A stretch of 64,000 bases of DNA from Mariniphaga sp964559175 (lineage in GTDB: Bacteria > Bacteroidota > Bacteroidia > Bacteroidales > Prolixibacteraceae), in NCBI GenBank assembly GCA_964559175.1, contig CAZLGT010000001.1, positions 62,001 through 126,000 on the forward strand, in the 5' to 3' direction. The notes under the pieces were generated by a model. The model had not been told where the DNA came from, made no database searches, and saw only the letters and a list, made by a program, of their open reading frames with translations. Positions 1-6,593 of the stretch are shown in pieces. Made by a program: the position numbers and the translations under genes. Each line of letters begins with the position of its first letter. The first letter of the stretch is position 1.

Positions 1-312
1 CAGGAAACCTGTTTCAATTCTGTTTCCTGTCTGCGAAAACGGGGAAAGCACATCCAGGTAGGGTTAATGACCGGAGACCACCAACATCCCAAAGTGCCCA
101 TGGACAAAGTGGTGGCACATGAGCTGGAGATCATCGGCAGTCACGGGATGCAGGCATTTCGTTACACTGAAATGTTTGAAATGATTCAAGCCGTTAAATT
201 GAAACCGGAATTACTCATTGGTAAAACCATTTCGCTGAATGATGCTCCGCAGGCGCTTGTGGATATGGATAGGTTTGAAAATTTGGGTGTTACTGTGATA
301 AACAGATTTTAG
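1..312 (+). CDS. Zinc-dependent alcohol dehydrogenase, C-terminal part (cut by window start)
   Basis: The frame is open from base 1, so the gene begins upstream of the window. About 103 residues remain. They look like the end of a medium-chain (MDR) alcohol dehydrogenase: after the nucleotide-binding domain these enzymes have a segment with an HELEIIGSHG-like strand-loop, then a helix ending in a KPE-L--GKTISL--APQAL pattern, all visible here. The zinc-binding and Rossmann residues lie outside the window, so substrate cannot be judged. The stop is 9 bases before the amidase gene, so the two may be co-transcribed. Confidence 0.75.
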   Translation, partial: QETCFNSVSCLRKRGKHIQVGLMTGDHQHPKVPMDKVVAHELEIIGSHGMQAFRYTEMFEMIQAVKLKPELLIGKTISLNDAPQALVDMDRFENLGVTVINRF

Positions 313-321
313 AAAAAGCAA

Positions 322-1113
322 ATGGAAAAACTAAACATTACACTCGTTCAACCCGATATTGTTTGGGAAAACTGCGAATCCAACCTCGAAAAATATTTAG
401 AATTGTTATCGGAGGTAAAACAGACAAACGTTATCATTTTACCCGAAATGTTTACCACCGGATTTTCCATGAACCCGGAAAAGCTGAAGGAAACCATGGA
501 CGGACTGTCTGTTCAATGGATGAAAAACCTGGCCAAAGAGAAAAATGCGGCAGTTACCGGGAGTCTCATTATCGAAGAAAACGGCAAATCATTTAATCGT
601 TTTTTGTGGGTTTTTCCTGACGGGAAAATTGAATTTTACGACAAACGCCACCTGTTTACCATGAGCGGCGAGCATTTGCATTATTCACCGGGAAATAGTA
701 AACTGGTGGTTGAATACCTGGGCTGGCGGTTTTGTCCGCTCATCTGTTACGATTTGCGTTTCCCGGTGTGGAGCCGCAATGCCGAAAACTACGATGTGCT
801 GTTGTACGTGGCCAACTGGCCTTCACCCCGCCATCATGTGTGGAAAAATTTGCTGGTGGCACGTGCTATTGAAAATCAAAGTTATTGTATTGGAGTGAAC
901 CGCACGGGAACCGACGGAACCGGACTTCAATACCTGGGAGATTCTGCGTTGGTTGATTCTAAAGGGTTTGCTACATTTCTGGGTGAAAAGGAACTAGTAA
1001 AATCGTTTGAAATTTCGTACGATGAATTGCATCAGTTCCGGAAAAAATTTCCTTTGCTGGAGGACAGGGATAATTTCAATTTGGGTACAGCGAATTCCAA
1101 TTCGCTGATTTGA
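322..1113 (+). CDS. Nitrilase-family amidohydrolase (omega-amidase, YafV/Nit2-like)
   Basis: A 263-residue carbon-nitrogen hydrolase. The catalytic triad is readable: Glu42 in LPEMFTTGF, Lys108 in YDKRHLF and Cys142 in LICYDLRFPVW. The Cys motif and the short single-domain length match the YafV/Nit2 omega-amidases, which hydrolyse alpha-ketoglutaramate or alpha-ketosuccinamate in glutamine transaminase and methionine salvage routes. It is a soluble enzyme without a signal peptide. It follows the dehydrogenase gene closely on the same strand. The general family is clear; omega-amidase specificity is inferred from motif context. Confidence 0.88.
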   Translation: MEKLNITLVQPDIVWENCESNLEKYLELLSEVKQTNVIILPEMFTTGFSMNPEKLKETMDGLSVQWMKNLAKEKNAAVTGSLIIEENGKSFNRFLWVFPDGKIEFYDKRHLFTMSGEHLHYSPGNSKLVVEYLGWRFCPLICYDLRFPVWSRNAENYDVLLYVANWPSPRHHVWKNLLVARAIENQSYCIGVNRTGTDGTGLQYLGDSALVDSKGFATFLGEKELVKSFEISYDELHQFRKKFPLLEDRDNFNLGTANSNSLI

Positions 1114-1181
1114 GACATTTGTATAAAACAAAAAATTGGTGAATCGTTCGAATGGATACCTTCGGTAGAATTCGCAGAACC

Positions 1182-1964
1182 CTAAAACTCAAGCACCATT
1201 CCCGTTTTTATTTGCCGGTTTTGAAAAGCATCGTAAAATGCAGCCAGTGCAGGCAGTTCGGTGCAATGCGACGGAAAAATCTGTTTAATTTTGTTTGATT
1301 TGAAATATGCGATGGTTTTCCGGGTTTGTTCGTTTTGTTCTTTCAGGTGAAAACCGCCCAAAACAGCTTCCACTGTTGAAATTCCGGTAACCTTTTTTGT
1401 CCGCTCCACAATGTTGCAAACCCCTGAGTGAGAACAGCCTGTAATTACCACCAGCTTTTTTTTTACAATGGCTGCCAGTGCCGAATCGTCGGGAATATAA
1501 TCGTCGTTTCGGAAATCATCCACGAAAGAAGTAGATTGGGCTTCATAATCATTTTTGCGGGGGATTTCACCCAAAAACCAAAGGTTTTCTGAAATCTGCA
1601 CGGGGTTTTTGGTTTCGGTTAAACTGAACCGGCTTTCAATCTCTTTTCTGGAAAGCGCCAATCCTACCGGCGTAAAATCCTTTTTCCGAAATCGCCTGAT
1701 AAATGCTCCGGGATGGGCAATCAGCCGTTTGTTTTGAAGATAACGTAATCCGTCGCCGTGATCCCAATGGCCGTGGCTGAGAACAACGGTTTTTACTTCA
1801 TTTTCAATGTTAATTTCCAGTTGCCGGGCATTTTTCAGAAAAACATCGGAATGGCCGGTATCGAACAGAATTTTTTGGTCGTCGATTTCAATCAGGTACG
1901 AAAGGCCATGTTCGGCCAGATATTTTCCACCTGCGGTATTTTCTGTGAGAATAGTAATCTTCAT
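1182..1964 (-). CDS. Metallo-beta-lactamase-fold hydrolase, dihydropterin/RFA-P synthase-like group
   Basis: A 260-residue MBL-fold protein. The metal-binding HxHxDH motif is at residues 64-69 (SHGHWDHGDG); later ligands sit in GCSHSGVCN and in the C-terminal FPSHC motif. The GCSHSG/GGFH pattern is typical of the archaeal and bacterial proteins annotated as 7,8-dihydropterin-6-methyl-4-(beta-D-ribofuranosyl)aminobenzene-5'-phosphate synthase, most of which have no proven reaction. Its start overlaps the stop of the MFS gene by 4 bases, so it is the last gene of the six-gene operon that begins near 5636. A role linked to that operon's metal-cofactor proteins is inference. Confidence 0.85.
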   Translation of the reverse strand: MKITILTENTAGGKYLAEHGLSYLIEIDDQKILFDTGHSDVFLKNARQLEINIENEVKTVVLSHGHWDHGDGLRYLQNKRLIAHPGAFIRRFRKKDFTPVGLALSRKEIESRFSLTETKNPVQISENLWFLGEIPRKNDYEAQSTSFVDDFRNDDYIPDDSALAAIVKKKLVVITGCSHSGVCNIVERTKKVTGISTVEAVLGGFHLKEQNEQTRKTIAYFKSNKIKQIFPSHCTELPALAAFYDAFQNRQIKTGMVLEF

Positions 1965-3187
1965 TTTTTACAGTCGATTTTAAATATAAAAATAGCAGCT
2001 GAGGCTATGATAACCATGAACAGAGCAAAAAAAGCTTTGAATCCGAAAAGCTGAATCAATGTTCCGCCCAGTAACGGAAAAAGGGCCGGAAGAATGTTGC
2101 CGGCGCCGGCAAATCCGGTATAAAGTGCGCGGTTTTCATTGCCTGAAATTTCCAAAAGCAAACCGTTCATGGTCATGGTGTAAAGCGAATAAACCACACC
2201 ACCTGCCACAAAAATGTATTTCAGCCCGTCGATTCCTGAAATTCCCCAGGCCAGGCCACCCAACAGCAGTGTGAGCGCCACGTTGCTGTAAAGCAATATG
2301 TTGTATTTCAGTTTTTTGGCGCCCAGCAAAACCAGCAGGCTCACAAAAACAATCCCGATTACCTTGAACAACAAAAAGTTTCCGGTGTCGCTGCTTTGAG
2401 TGTGAAAGGTTTCTTTGGCGTACAAAATCACAAACGGCAGAAACGAAATGGCAATTCCCTGTGTATTAATGAATCCCAGGAAATACAACAGCTTTTTATT
2501 CGATTTCAGCTCCTGCTTCATCACATGGATAAAATTTTTCACTCCTGAAATTTTCATGGTGGACGGAACTGTTTCGCGGACGCTCCAGAATCCGCCGGAG
2601 GCCACCAGCAGCAAAGCTCCGCCAAAGAAAAACATGAGGGCGTAGTTCACGGGGAAATCCCTCCACACCAGTACTTTTTTTACCAGAAAAGCTGCCCCCA
2701 AAACGATAACTCCTGAAATGATCTGGTTCGATGAGAAAAACGTTTTGCGTTTTTGCGGATTGACCGATTTCCCCAGAATATCGTAATAACTCACATTGGC
2801 AAAAGCACCGGCCAGCGAAAACAGCGTGATAAACAAAAATGCGAGCCAAAGAACGTATCCAACCTGTTCACCTTTCAGCATAAATAACAATGCGCCCAGC
2901 CCAACCAGTGAAAAAATGCGGGTGTTGATGCCCGCGAGCAGGTACTTCTTTTTATAGGTTTGATTGCTGAGGTATGGCGCAAAAAACAGTTGGGTGAAAC
3001 TGGCGCCGCCCAGCATAATAGCCGTCATAATGCCGATGTGCATCGCTCCACCGCCGGCTTCCACCAGCATGGCCGGGATAATGGTGTCCACATCCATAAA
3101 ATTCTTGGCCAGCGCCAGAAAACCGGCATGCCACAAAAACGACCAGAAATTACGGTTCGATATATTTTTGGGTAATGTCATGTTCAC
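1961..3187 (-). CDS. MFS transporter
   Basis: A 408-residue, strongly hydrophobic protein with about 12 predicted membrane segments in two halves, as in the major facilitator superfamily. There is no signal peptide and no extra domain. The N-terminus (LPKNISNRNFWSFLWHAGF) leads into the first helix. Starting 12 bases after the ferredoxin-ATPase gene and overlapping the MBL gene by 4 bases, it is firmly inside the cofactor operon. Substrate unknown; export or import of a small metabolite or metal-related ligand of the same pathway is a guess from context. Confidence 0.85.
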   Translation of the reverse strand: MNMTLPKNISNRNFWSFLWHAGFLALAKNFMDVDTIIPAMLVEAGGGAMHIGIMTAIMLGGASFTQLFFAPYLSNQTYKKKYLLAGINTRIFSLVGLGALLFMLKGEQVGYVLWLAFLFITLFSLAGAFANVSYYDILGKSVNPQKRKTFFSSNQIISGVIVLGAAFLVKKVLVWRDFPVNYALMFFFGGALLLVASGGFWSVRETVPSTMKISGVKNFIHVMKQELKSNKKLLYFLGFINTQGIAISFLPFVILYAKETFHTQSSDTGNFLLFKVIGIVFVSLLVLLGAKKLKYNILLYSNVALTLLLGGLAWGISGIDGLKYIFVAGGVVYSLYTMTMNGLLLEISGNENRALYTGFAGAGNILPALFPLLGGTLIQLFGFKAFFALFMVIIASAAIFIFKIDCKK

Positions 3188-3199
3188 ATCGCTTTAATG

Positions 3200-4081
3200 T
3201 CAGCGAAGATCATGAATTTTTTCGAGTTTTTCCCAAATGGATTTAAATTCCTGCCCCGGTTCTGAGTCCGGAGCAAATTCAACCAGGCTTTTTCCGGCCA
3301 CCATGGAATCCACCAAACGGGTGTCGAATGGTATTTTCCCGATGAGCGGAATGGATTTTTTCTGCAAAAACTGTTCGGTTTGTGCTGTAATTTCCGGATT
3401 AATGTCGTATTTGTTGATGACGGCAAAAACCGGAATGTGAAACGATTCGACCAGTTCCAGCAACCGTTTGGCATCGTGCAGACCCGAAAGCGAGGGTTCG
3501 ATAACCAGCAGCACTTTTCCGGTTCCTGTTACCGAGGCAATTACCGGACAGCCAATGCCGGGAGGCCCGTCGTTAATGATAAATCGGGCAGATTTTTCGC
3601 CGGCAATTTCGCGGGCTTTTTTTCTGATTTCGGTAACCAAACGACCGGAGTTTTCCTCTCCGGCACCCATCCGTGCATGCACCAGCGGGCCAAACCGGGT
3701 GTCGGAAACAAACCACATGTTGTTGTTAAACTGAACTGATGCAATAGCATGTTCCGGGCAGATTCGTTCGCACAAACGGCAGCCTTCGCACTGAAAAGGA
3801 TTCACTTCAGGAATTCCCTGTTCGTTTGGATGAATGGCGTTAAACCGGCAGTGCTCTTCACACAGGCCGCAAACCGAACATTTTTCAGGGTCAATTAATG
3901 CTTTGCTGCCGCTGCTGAACTCATGTTTCTCTTTAATTTTCGGGTGAAAAATGAGGTGTAAATCAGCCGCATCCACGTCATTGTCGCAAAACACCGTGTT
4001 TTTGGCCAGCGACGCAATGGCTGCAGCTACACTGGTTTTCCCGGCGCCACCTTTTCCGCTCAATATGGTTATTTCCTGCAT
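3200..4081 (-). CDS. MinD/Mrp-type P-loop ATPase with inserted 2[4Fe-4S] ferredoxin domain (second copy)
   Basis: A 293-residue deviant-Walker ATPase. The P-loop GKGGAGKTS is at residues 9-17. Two ferredoxin motifs follow around residues 68-113 (CSVCGLCEEHC and CEGCRLCERIC). The second ATPase motif is NDGPPGIGCPV. Such ferredoxin-bearing MinD proteins occur beside NifX-like proteins in archaea, clostridia and Desulfovibrio (ORP complex), where they are thought to insert or move metal clusters using ATP. The gene starts inside the end of its paralogue (13-base overlap), which implies translational coupling and a hetero-partner arrangement. Confidence 0.9.
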   Translation of the reverse strand: MQEITILSGKGGAGKTSVAAAIASLAKNTVFCDNDVDAADLHLIFHPKIKEKHEFSSGSKALIDPEKCSVCGLCEEHCRFNAIHPNEQGIPEVNPFQCEGCRLCERICPEHAIASVQFNNNMWFVSDTRFGPLVHARMGAGEENSGRLVTEIRKKAREIAGEKSARFIINDGPPGIGCPVIASVTGTGKVLLVIEPSLSGLHDAKRLLELVESFHIPVFAVINKYDINPEITAQTEQFLQKKSIPLIGKIPFDTRLVDSMVAGKSLVEFAPDSEPGQEFKSIWEKLEKIHDLR

Positions 4082-4929
4082 GTTACTTTTTCAATGATTC
4101 TGCGGTACGTTTCTTTCAGTTCCTCCGGGATGTTATTCAACAACTCTCCTGAAGAATACATCCGGGCAAGTTCTCTCGAAAACGGAATTTCTCCCAGCAA
4201 CTCAATGTTGTTTTCTTTCAAAAAAGTGTAAACATCACCGGAGCCCAGACCTGCTTTGTTCACCACAACACCAAATGGTTTTTGCAGTTCATTCATCAAT
4301 TCCACAGTGATTTTAAGGTCGTGCAGTCCAAACGGTGTGGGTTCGGTCACCAGAATTACATAGTCGGCGTCAGAAACCGTTTCCACCACCGGGCAACTGG
4401 TTCCGGGCGGAGAGTCGAGAATGGTATAATTTACGTTCGGGGTTACTTCTTTTTTCAGCTCTTTGATGAGCAGAGTTTGCATGGCCGATCCCACTTCCAG
4501 TCTGCCTTCGGTAAATTCATTCCCGTTTTCTGTAAGGTAGCGGGTGATGACACCCAAAGGATACGGTTTTTCGGTGAAAGCATTTTCGGGACAGGCTACC
4601 AGGCAGGCACCGCACGAATGGCAAAGAGTGGTATCCACTTCGGCAAACTGTCGGTTGGCCACTATCGTAATGGCATTGAATTCGCACCACTCCGCGCATT
4701 TTTTGCAGAAAGTACAAACCGACGTGTCGATTTCCGGAATATACTGATGAACCTGTTTCTGCTCCAGAGTTTCCAGCGACGAAAAAAACAACGCATCGTT
4801 GGGTTCTTCCACGTCGCAATCAACCAGGTGCACTTTTTCATTGTAAAACTTTTTCCAAAAATAAAAAAGGCTCACTGCCACAGTCGTTTTTCCTGTTCCC
4901 CCCTTGCCGCTTGCAACTGCTATCTGCAT
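4069..4929 (-). CDS. MinD/Mrp-type P-loop ATPase with inserted 2[4Fe-4S] ferredoxin domain (first copy)
   Basis: The open frame runs further upstream to 5220, but homologues begin at MQIAVASGKGG, so the ATG at 4929 is chosen (286 residues). The P-loop GKGGTGKTT lies at the N-terminus, then ferredoxin motifs CTFCKKCAEWC and CHSCGACLVAC, then the switch motif LDSPPGTSCPVVE. It is a paralogue of the next gene, with the same domain order. It lies 11 bases after a NifX-like gene. Family knowledge suggests Fe-S or Mo/Cu cluster assembly or transfer; the client protein is probably one of the two NifX-like proteins (inference). Confidence 0.9.
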   Translation of the reverse strand: MQIAVASGKGGTGKTTVAVSLFYFWKKFYNEKVHLVDCDVEEPNDALFFSSLETLEQKQVHQYIPEIDTSVCTFCKKCAEWCEFNAITIVANRQFAEVDTTLCHSCGACLVACPENAFTEKPYPLGVITRYLTENGNEFTEGRLEVGSAMQTLLIKELKKEVTPNVNYTILDSPPGTSCPVVETVSDADYVILVTEPTPFGLHDLKITVELMNELQKPFGVVVNKAGLGSGDVYTFLKENNIELLGEIPFSRELARMYSSGELLNNIPEELKETYRRIIEKVTCRK

Positions 4930-4940
4930 TTTAATCGAAT

Positions 4941-5282
4941 TCAATGGTCGCAGTAATTGGCCGAGAATTCGATGGAATTGTTCAGGTATCCGTTTACCAG
5001 TTCTTTGGCTGTTGTTTTTGGAGCTCCCACAAACACATTCACCCCATGTTGGTTGAATAGCTGAATGGCACGGTTTCCCATCCCGCCGGCCAGCACGTCG
5101 GTAACGCCAAGGTCGGCCAGCCAGCTTGGCAAAACACCCGGTTCGTGAGGTGGTGGCTGAACAATTTCTTCCGAAACAATTTCTTCGCCTTCCACTTTGT
5201 GTAGTGCAAAGTAGTGGCAATGGCCAAAGTGAGCATCCAGTACTCCGTTATCGTCAATGGGAATGGCAATTTTTTTATTCAT
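4941..5282 (-). CDS. NifX/NifB-like dinitrogenase Fe-Mo cofactor domain protein (MTH1175 type)
   Basis: A 113-residue single-domain protein of the Nitro_FeMo-Co family. It starts MNKKIAIPIDD and has the DAHFGHCHYFALH strand-turn that forms the cofactor pocket, followed by a VTDVLAGGMGNRAI helix. His and Cys residues in DAHFGHCHY could bind a metal cluster; the C-terminal NYCDH adds more possible ligands. Stand-alone proteins of this family include ORP of Desulfovibrio (which binds a Mo-Cu-S cluster) and MTH1175. There are no nif structural genes in the window, so a role outside nitrogen fixation is likely. Confidence 0.85.
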   Translation of the reverse strand: MNKKIAIPIDDNGVLDAHFGHCHYFALHKVEGEEIVSEEIVQPPPHEPGVLPSWLADLGVTDVLAGGMGNRAIQLFNQHGVNVFVGAPKTTAKELVNGYLNNSIEFSANYCDH

Positions 5283-5318
5283 ATTTTCTATTTATCAGGT
5301 AGTTTCCTGCTGTTCTCA

Positions 5319-5636
5319 TTATCTATTCAACTGGTCAATCATTTCACCAATGGATTTGTTCCCTTCTTTGGGAATGACCATTTGTATTTTTAGTTTTTCG
5401 AGCAATGTTTTGGCTTTCGGTCCAAAATCGCCTGACATTACGCTTTCTGCTCCCAGTTCGGCCACTTTTTCAGCAGTTTTGGTGCCGGCTCCGCCATTAA
5501 TGTCTTTGTTTACATTTTCAATGAATTCAGTATTTTTTGTTTCCGTGTTGTAAACACAAAGCCAGGCACAACGGCCAAACCTTAAATCGAATTTCGAATT
5601 CAGGTTATTCCCTTTGGATGTAATGATTATCTTCAT
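5319..5636 (-). CDS. NifX/NifB-like dinitrogenase Fe-Mo cofactor domain protein, first gene of operon
   Basis: A 105-residue relative of the downstream NifX-like protein. It begins MKIIITSKGNNLNSKFDLRF and keeps the FGRCAWLCVYN pocket region with two cysteines, plus GGAGTKTAEKVAELGAESV. It is the promoter-proximal gene of the six-gene minus-strand operon and ends 36 bases before the next gene. The region upstream (5637-5820) is AT-rich, consistent with a promoter, but I cannot fix one. Cluster binding or cofactor-carrier function is inferred from the family. Confidence 0.85.
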   Translation of the reverse strand: MKIIITSKGNNLNSKFDLRFGRCAWLCVYNTETKNTEFIENVNKDINGGAGTKTAEKVAELGAESVMSGDFGPKAKTLLEKLKIQMVIPKEGNKSIGEMIDQLNR

Positions 5637-5824
5637 CGTTAAAATATTTTTTCTGATGCAAATTTAGAAATAATGTTTGAAAAGAAAAATAAATTTATGA
5701 ACTAATGTTTATTTTGTATGGTATTGAATTTTAAAAAACAGCTCTTGCCGGTTTTTGTTTCTCAAGGTTGAAATGCGGCTGGATTAATTGTAGTCTGCTG
5801 AAGACTTTTCGCGATGAAAAGTTT

Positions 5825-5851
5825 TTGTTTCTGTAAAAAAGTTTAAATTTG
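5825..5851 (+). promoter_or_regulatory. Bacteroidota-type promoter of tRNA-Pro
   Basis: A TTG at 5825-5827 and a TAAATTTG at 5844-5851 fit the Bacteroidota -33/-7 consensus (TTG, then TAnnTTTG) with a 16-base spacer. The tRNA begins 17 bases after the -7 box. The match is read directly; activity is inferred. Confidence 0.55.
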
Positions 5852-5867
5852 CAGCGGTTTTACAAAA

Positions 5868-5941
5868 CGGGGTATAGCGCAGCCCGGTAGCGCGCGTCGT
5901 TCGGGACGACGAGGTCGTCGGTTCAAATCCGGCTACCCCGA
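5868..5941 (+). tRNA. tRNA-Pro (anticodon CGG)
   Basis: All arms fold. The acceptor stem pairs CGGGGTA (5868-5874) with TACCCCG (5934-5940). The D stem is GCGC/GCGC. The anticodon stem pairs CGTCG (5895-5899) with CGACG (5907-5911) around loop TTCGGGA, giving anticodon CGG at 5902-5904. The T stem is GTCGG/CCGGC with loop TTCAAAT. The discriminator base is A and CCA is not encoded. The 3' part of the gene serves as the attachment site of the element that follows. Confidence 0.95.
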
Positions 5942-5942
5942 C
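5925..5942 (+). repeat. Left attachment site copy (tRNA-Pro 3' end)
   Basis: The sequence AAATCCGGCTACCCCGAC covers part of the T arm and the 3' acceptor strand of the tRNA. It matches 13495-13512 at all 18 bases and 13327-13341 over its last 15 bases. A tRNA 3' end is the usual core site for tyrosine integrases. Confidence 0.88.
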
Positions 5943-5950
5943 TTTTGAAA

Positions 5951-5987
5951 GGGTTAAGTTGTTTAAAATCAGCTTAATCCTTTTTTT
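5951..5987 (+). terminator. Rho-independent terminator after tRNA-Pro
   Basis: GGGTTAAG (5951-5958) pairs with CTTAATCC (5973-5980), followed by seven T. A related hairpin with its own T run lies at 13521-13557 after the right-hand copy of the tRNA end. Confidence 0.75.
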
Positions 5988-5988
5988 G

Positions 5989-6010
5989 TTGCCCGACATT
6001 TGCCCGACAT
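5989..6010 (+). repeat. GCCCGACAT tandem repeat at left end (putative recombinase arm site)
   Basis: The motif GCCCGACATTT occurs twice in tandem; the whole 22-base block recurs identically at 13156-13177, just upstream of the integrase gene, and a single degenerate copy lies at 13561-13572. Paired copies at both ends of an element are what arm-type integrase or excisionase sites look like. Function is inferred. Confidence 0.6.
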
Positions 6011-6106
6011 CCTGAAAAACTCATCATTTTTGGGGTGTTTTGGGGCTAAAATAAAATGATTAAATTTGTGTATTCCTGTTATGATGATAATAGGTTTAAA
6101 AGTTCA

Positions 6107-6136
6107 AAAAAGGAGAGGTGTAAACTTCTCCTTTTT
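6107..6136. terminator. Terminator-like hairpin
   Basis: AAAAAGGAGA (6107-6116) pairs perfectly with TCTCCTTTTT (6127-6136) around a 10-base loop. Its A and T tracts on the two arms would make it work in either direction. On the minus strand it lies downstream of the GLUG lipoprotein gene and could end the element's main transcript. Confidence 0.6.
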
Positions 6137-6593
6137 CTTTGTCTGCTAATTGTCTGCATGGCTGAAAATTCAGCCGTGAAAAAAAGTAAGGGTTGATGTT
6201 TATTCCCTGCTGTATGGCAATGATAACACCTTGTTAACGGTAGAGTACAACAAACTGGTGGGCTACAAATGTATGCTGTTTAAACCCATTATAAATCAGT
6301 TATTTAATCGGGAAAACTTGTGTTGTTGTCTAAGTTGGTACAATAATGATACTCATTTATTTTCATGTATATCAGATAGTTATTGTTGAAAATAGGTGTT
6401 TTATTGTTTTTGTGTTGGACAAAATTGGATTATTTTTACAGGTGAAGACTATGTTGATACTTGTTGTATCCCTTTTGCGACAGGGGATACAATCATTTTA
6501 AGAGTAAATAATACTTTTAAAGTAAGAAAGAAATTATTGATACAGATATGGACTTTCCATTCAGAATTGAATTTCTATTATCGTTATTTTTCC

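Larger units (their letters stand above)
5943..6593. other. Left end of the element, no gene seen
   Basis: About 650 bases hold no convincing coding frame. They contain the tRNA terminator, the GCCCGACAT double repeat at 5989-6010, and a second terminator-like hairpin at 6107-6136. Short frames on either strand here lack starts, codon bias and recognisable motifs. The rest is AT-rich sequence of unknown role. Confidence 0.6.

Noticed and set aside
4282..4956. Plus-strand frame of 224 codons
   Set aside because: Antisense to the first MinD-ferredoxin gene, which has full family motifs.
4930..5220. N-terminal extension of the first MinD-ferredoxin gene
   Set aside because: It would overlap the NifX-like gene; homologues start at the P-loop region.
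5784..5999. 71-codon minus-strand frame across the tRNA
   Set aside because: It runs antisense through tRNA-Pro and its terminator; this is structure of the tRNA, not a gene.
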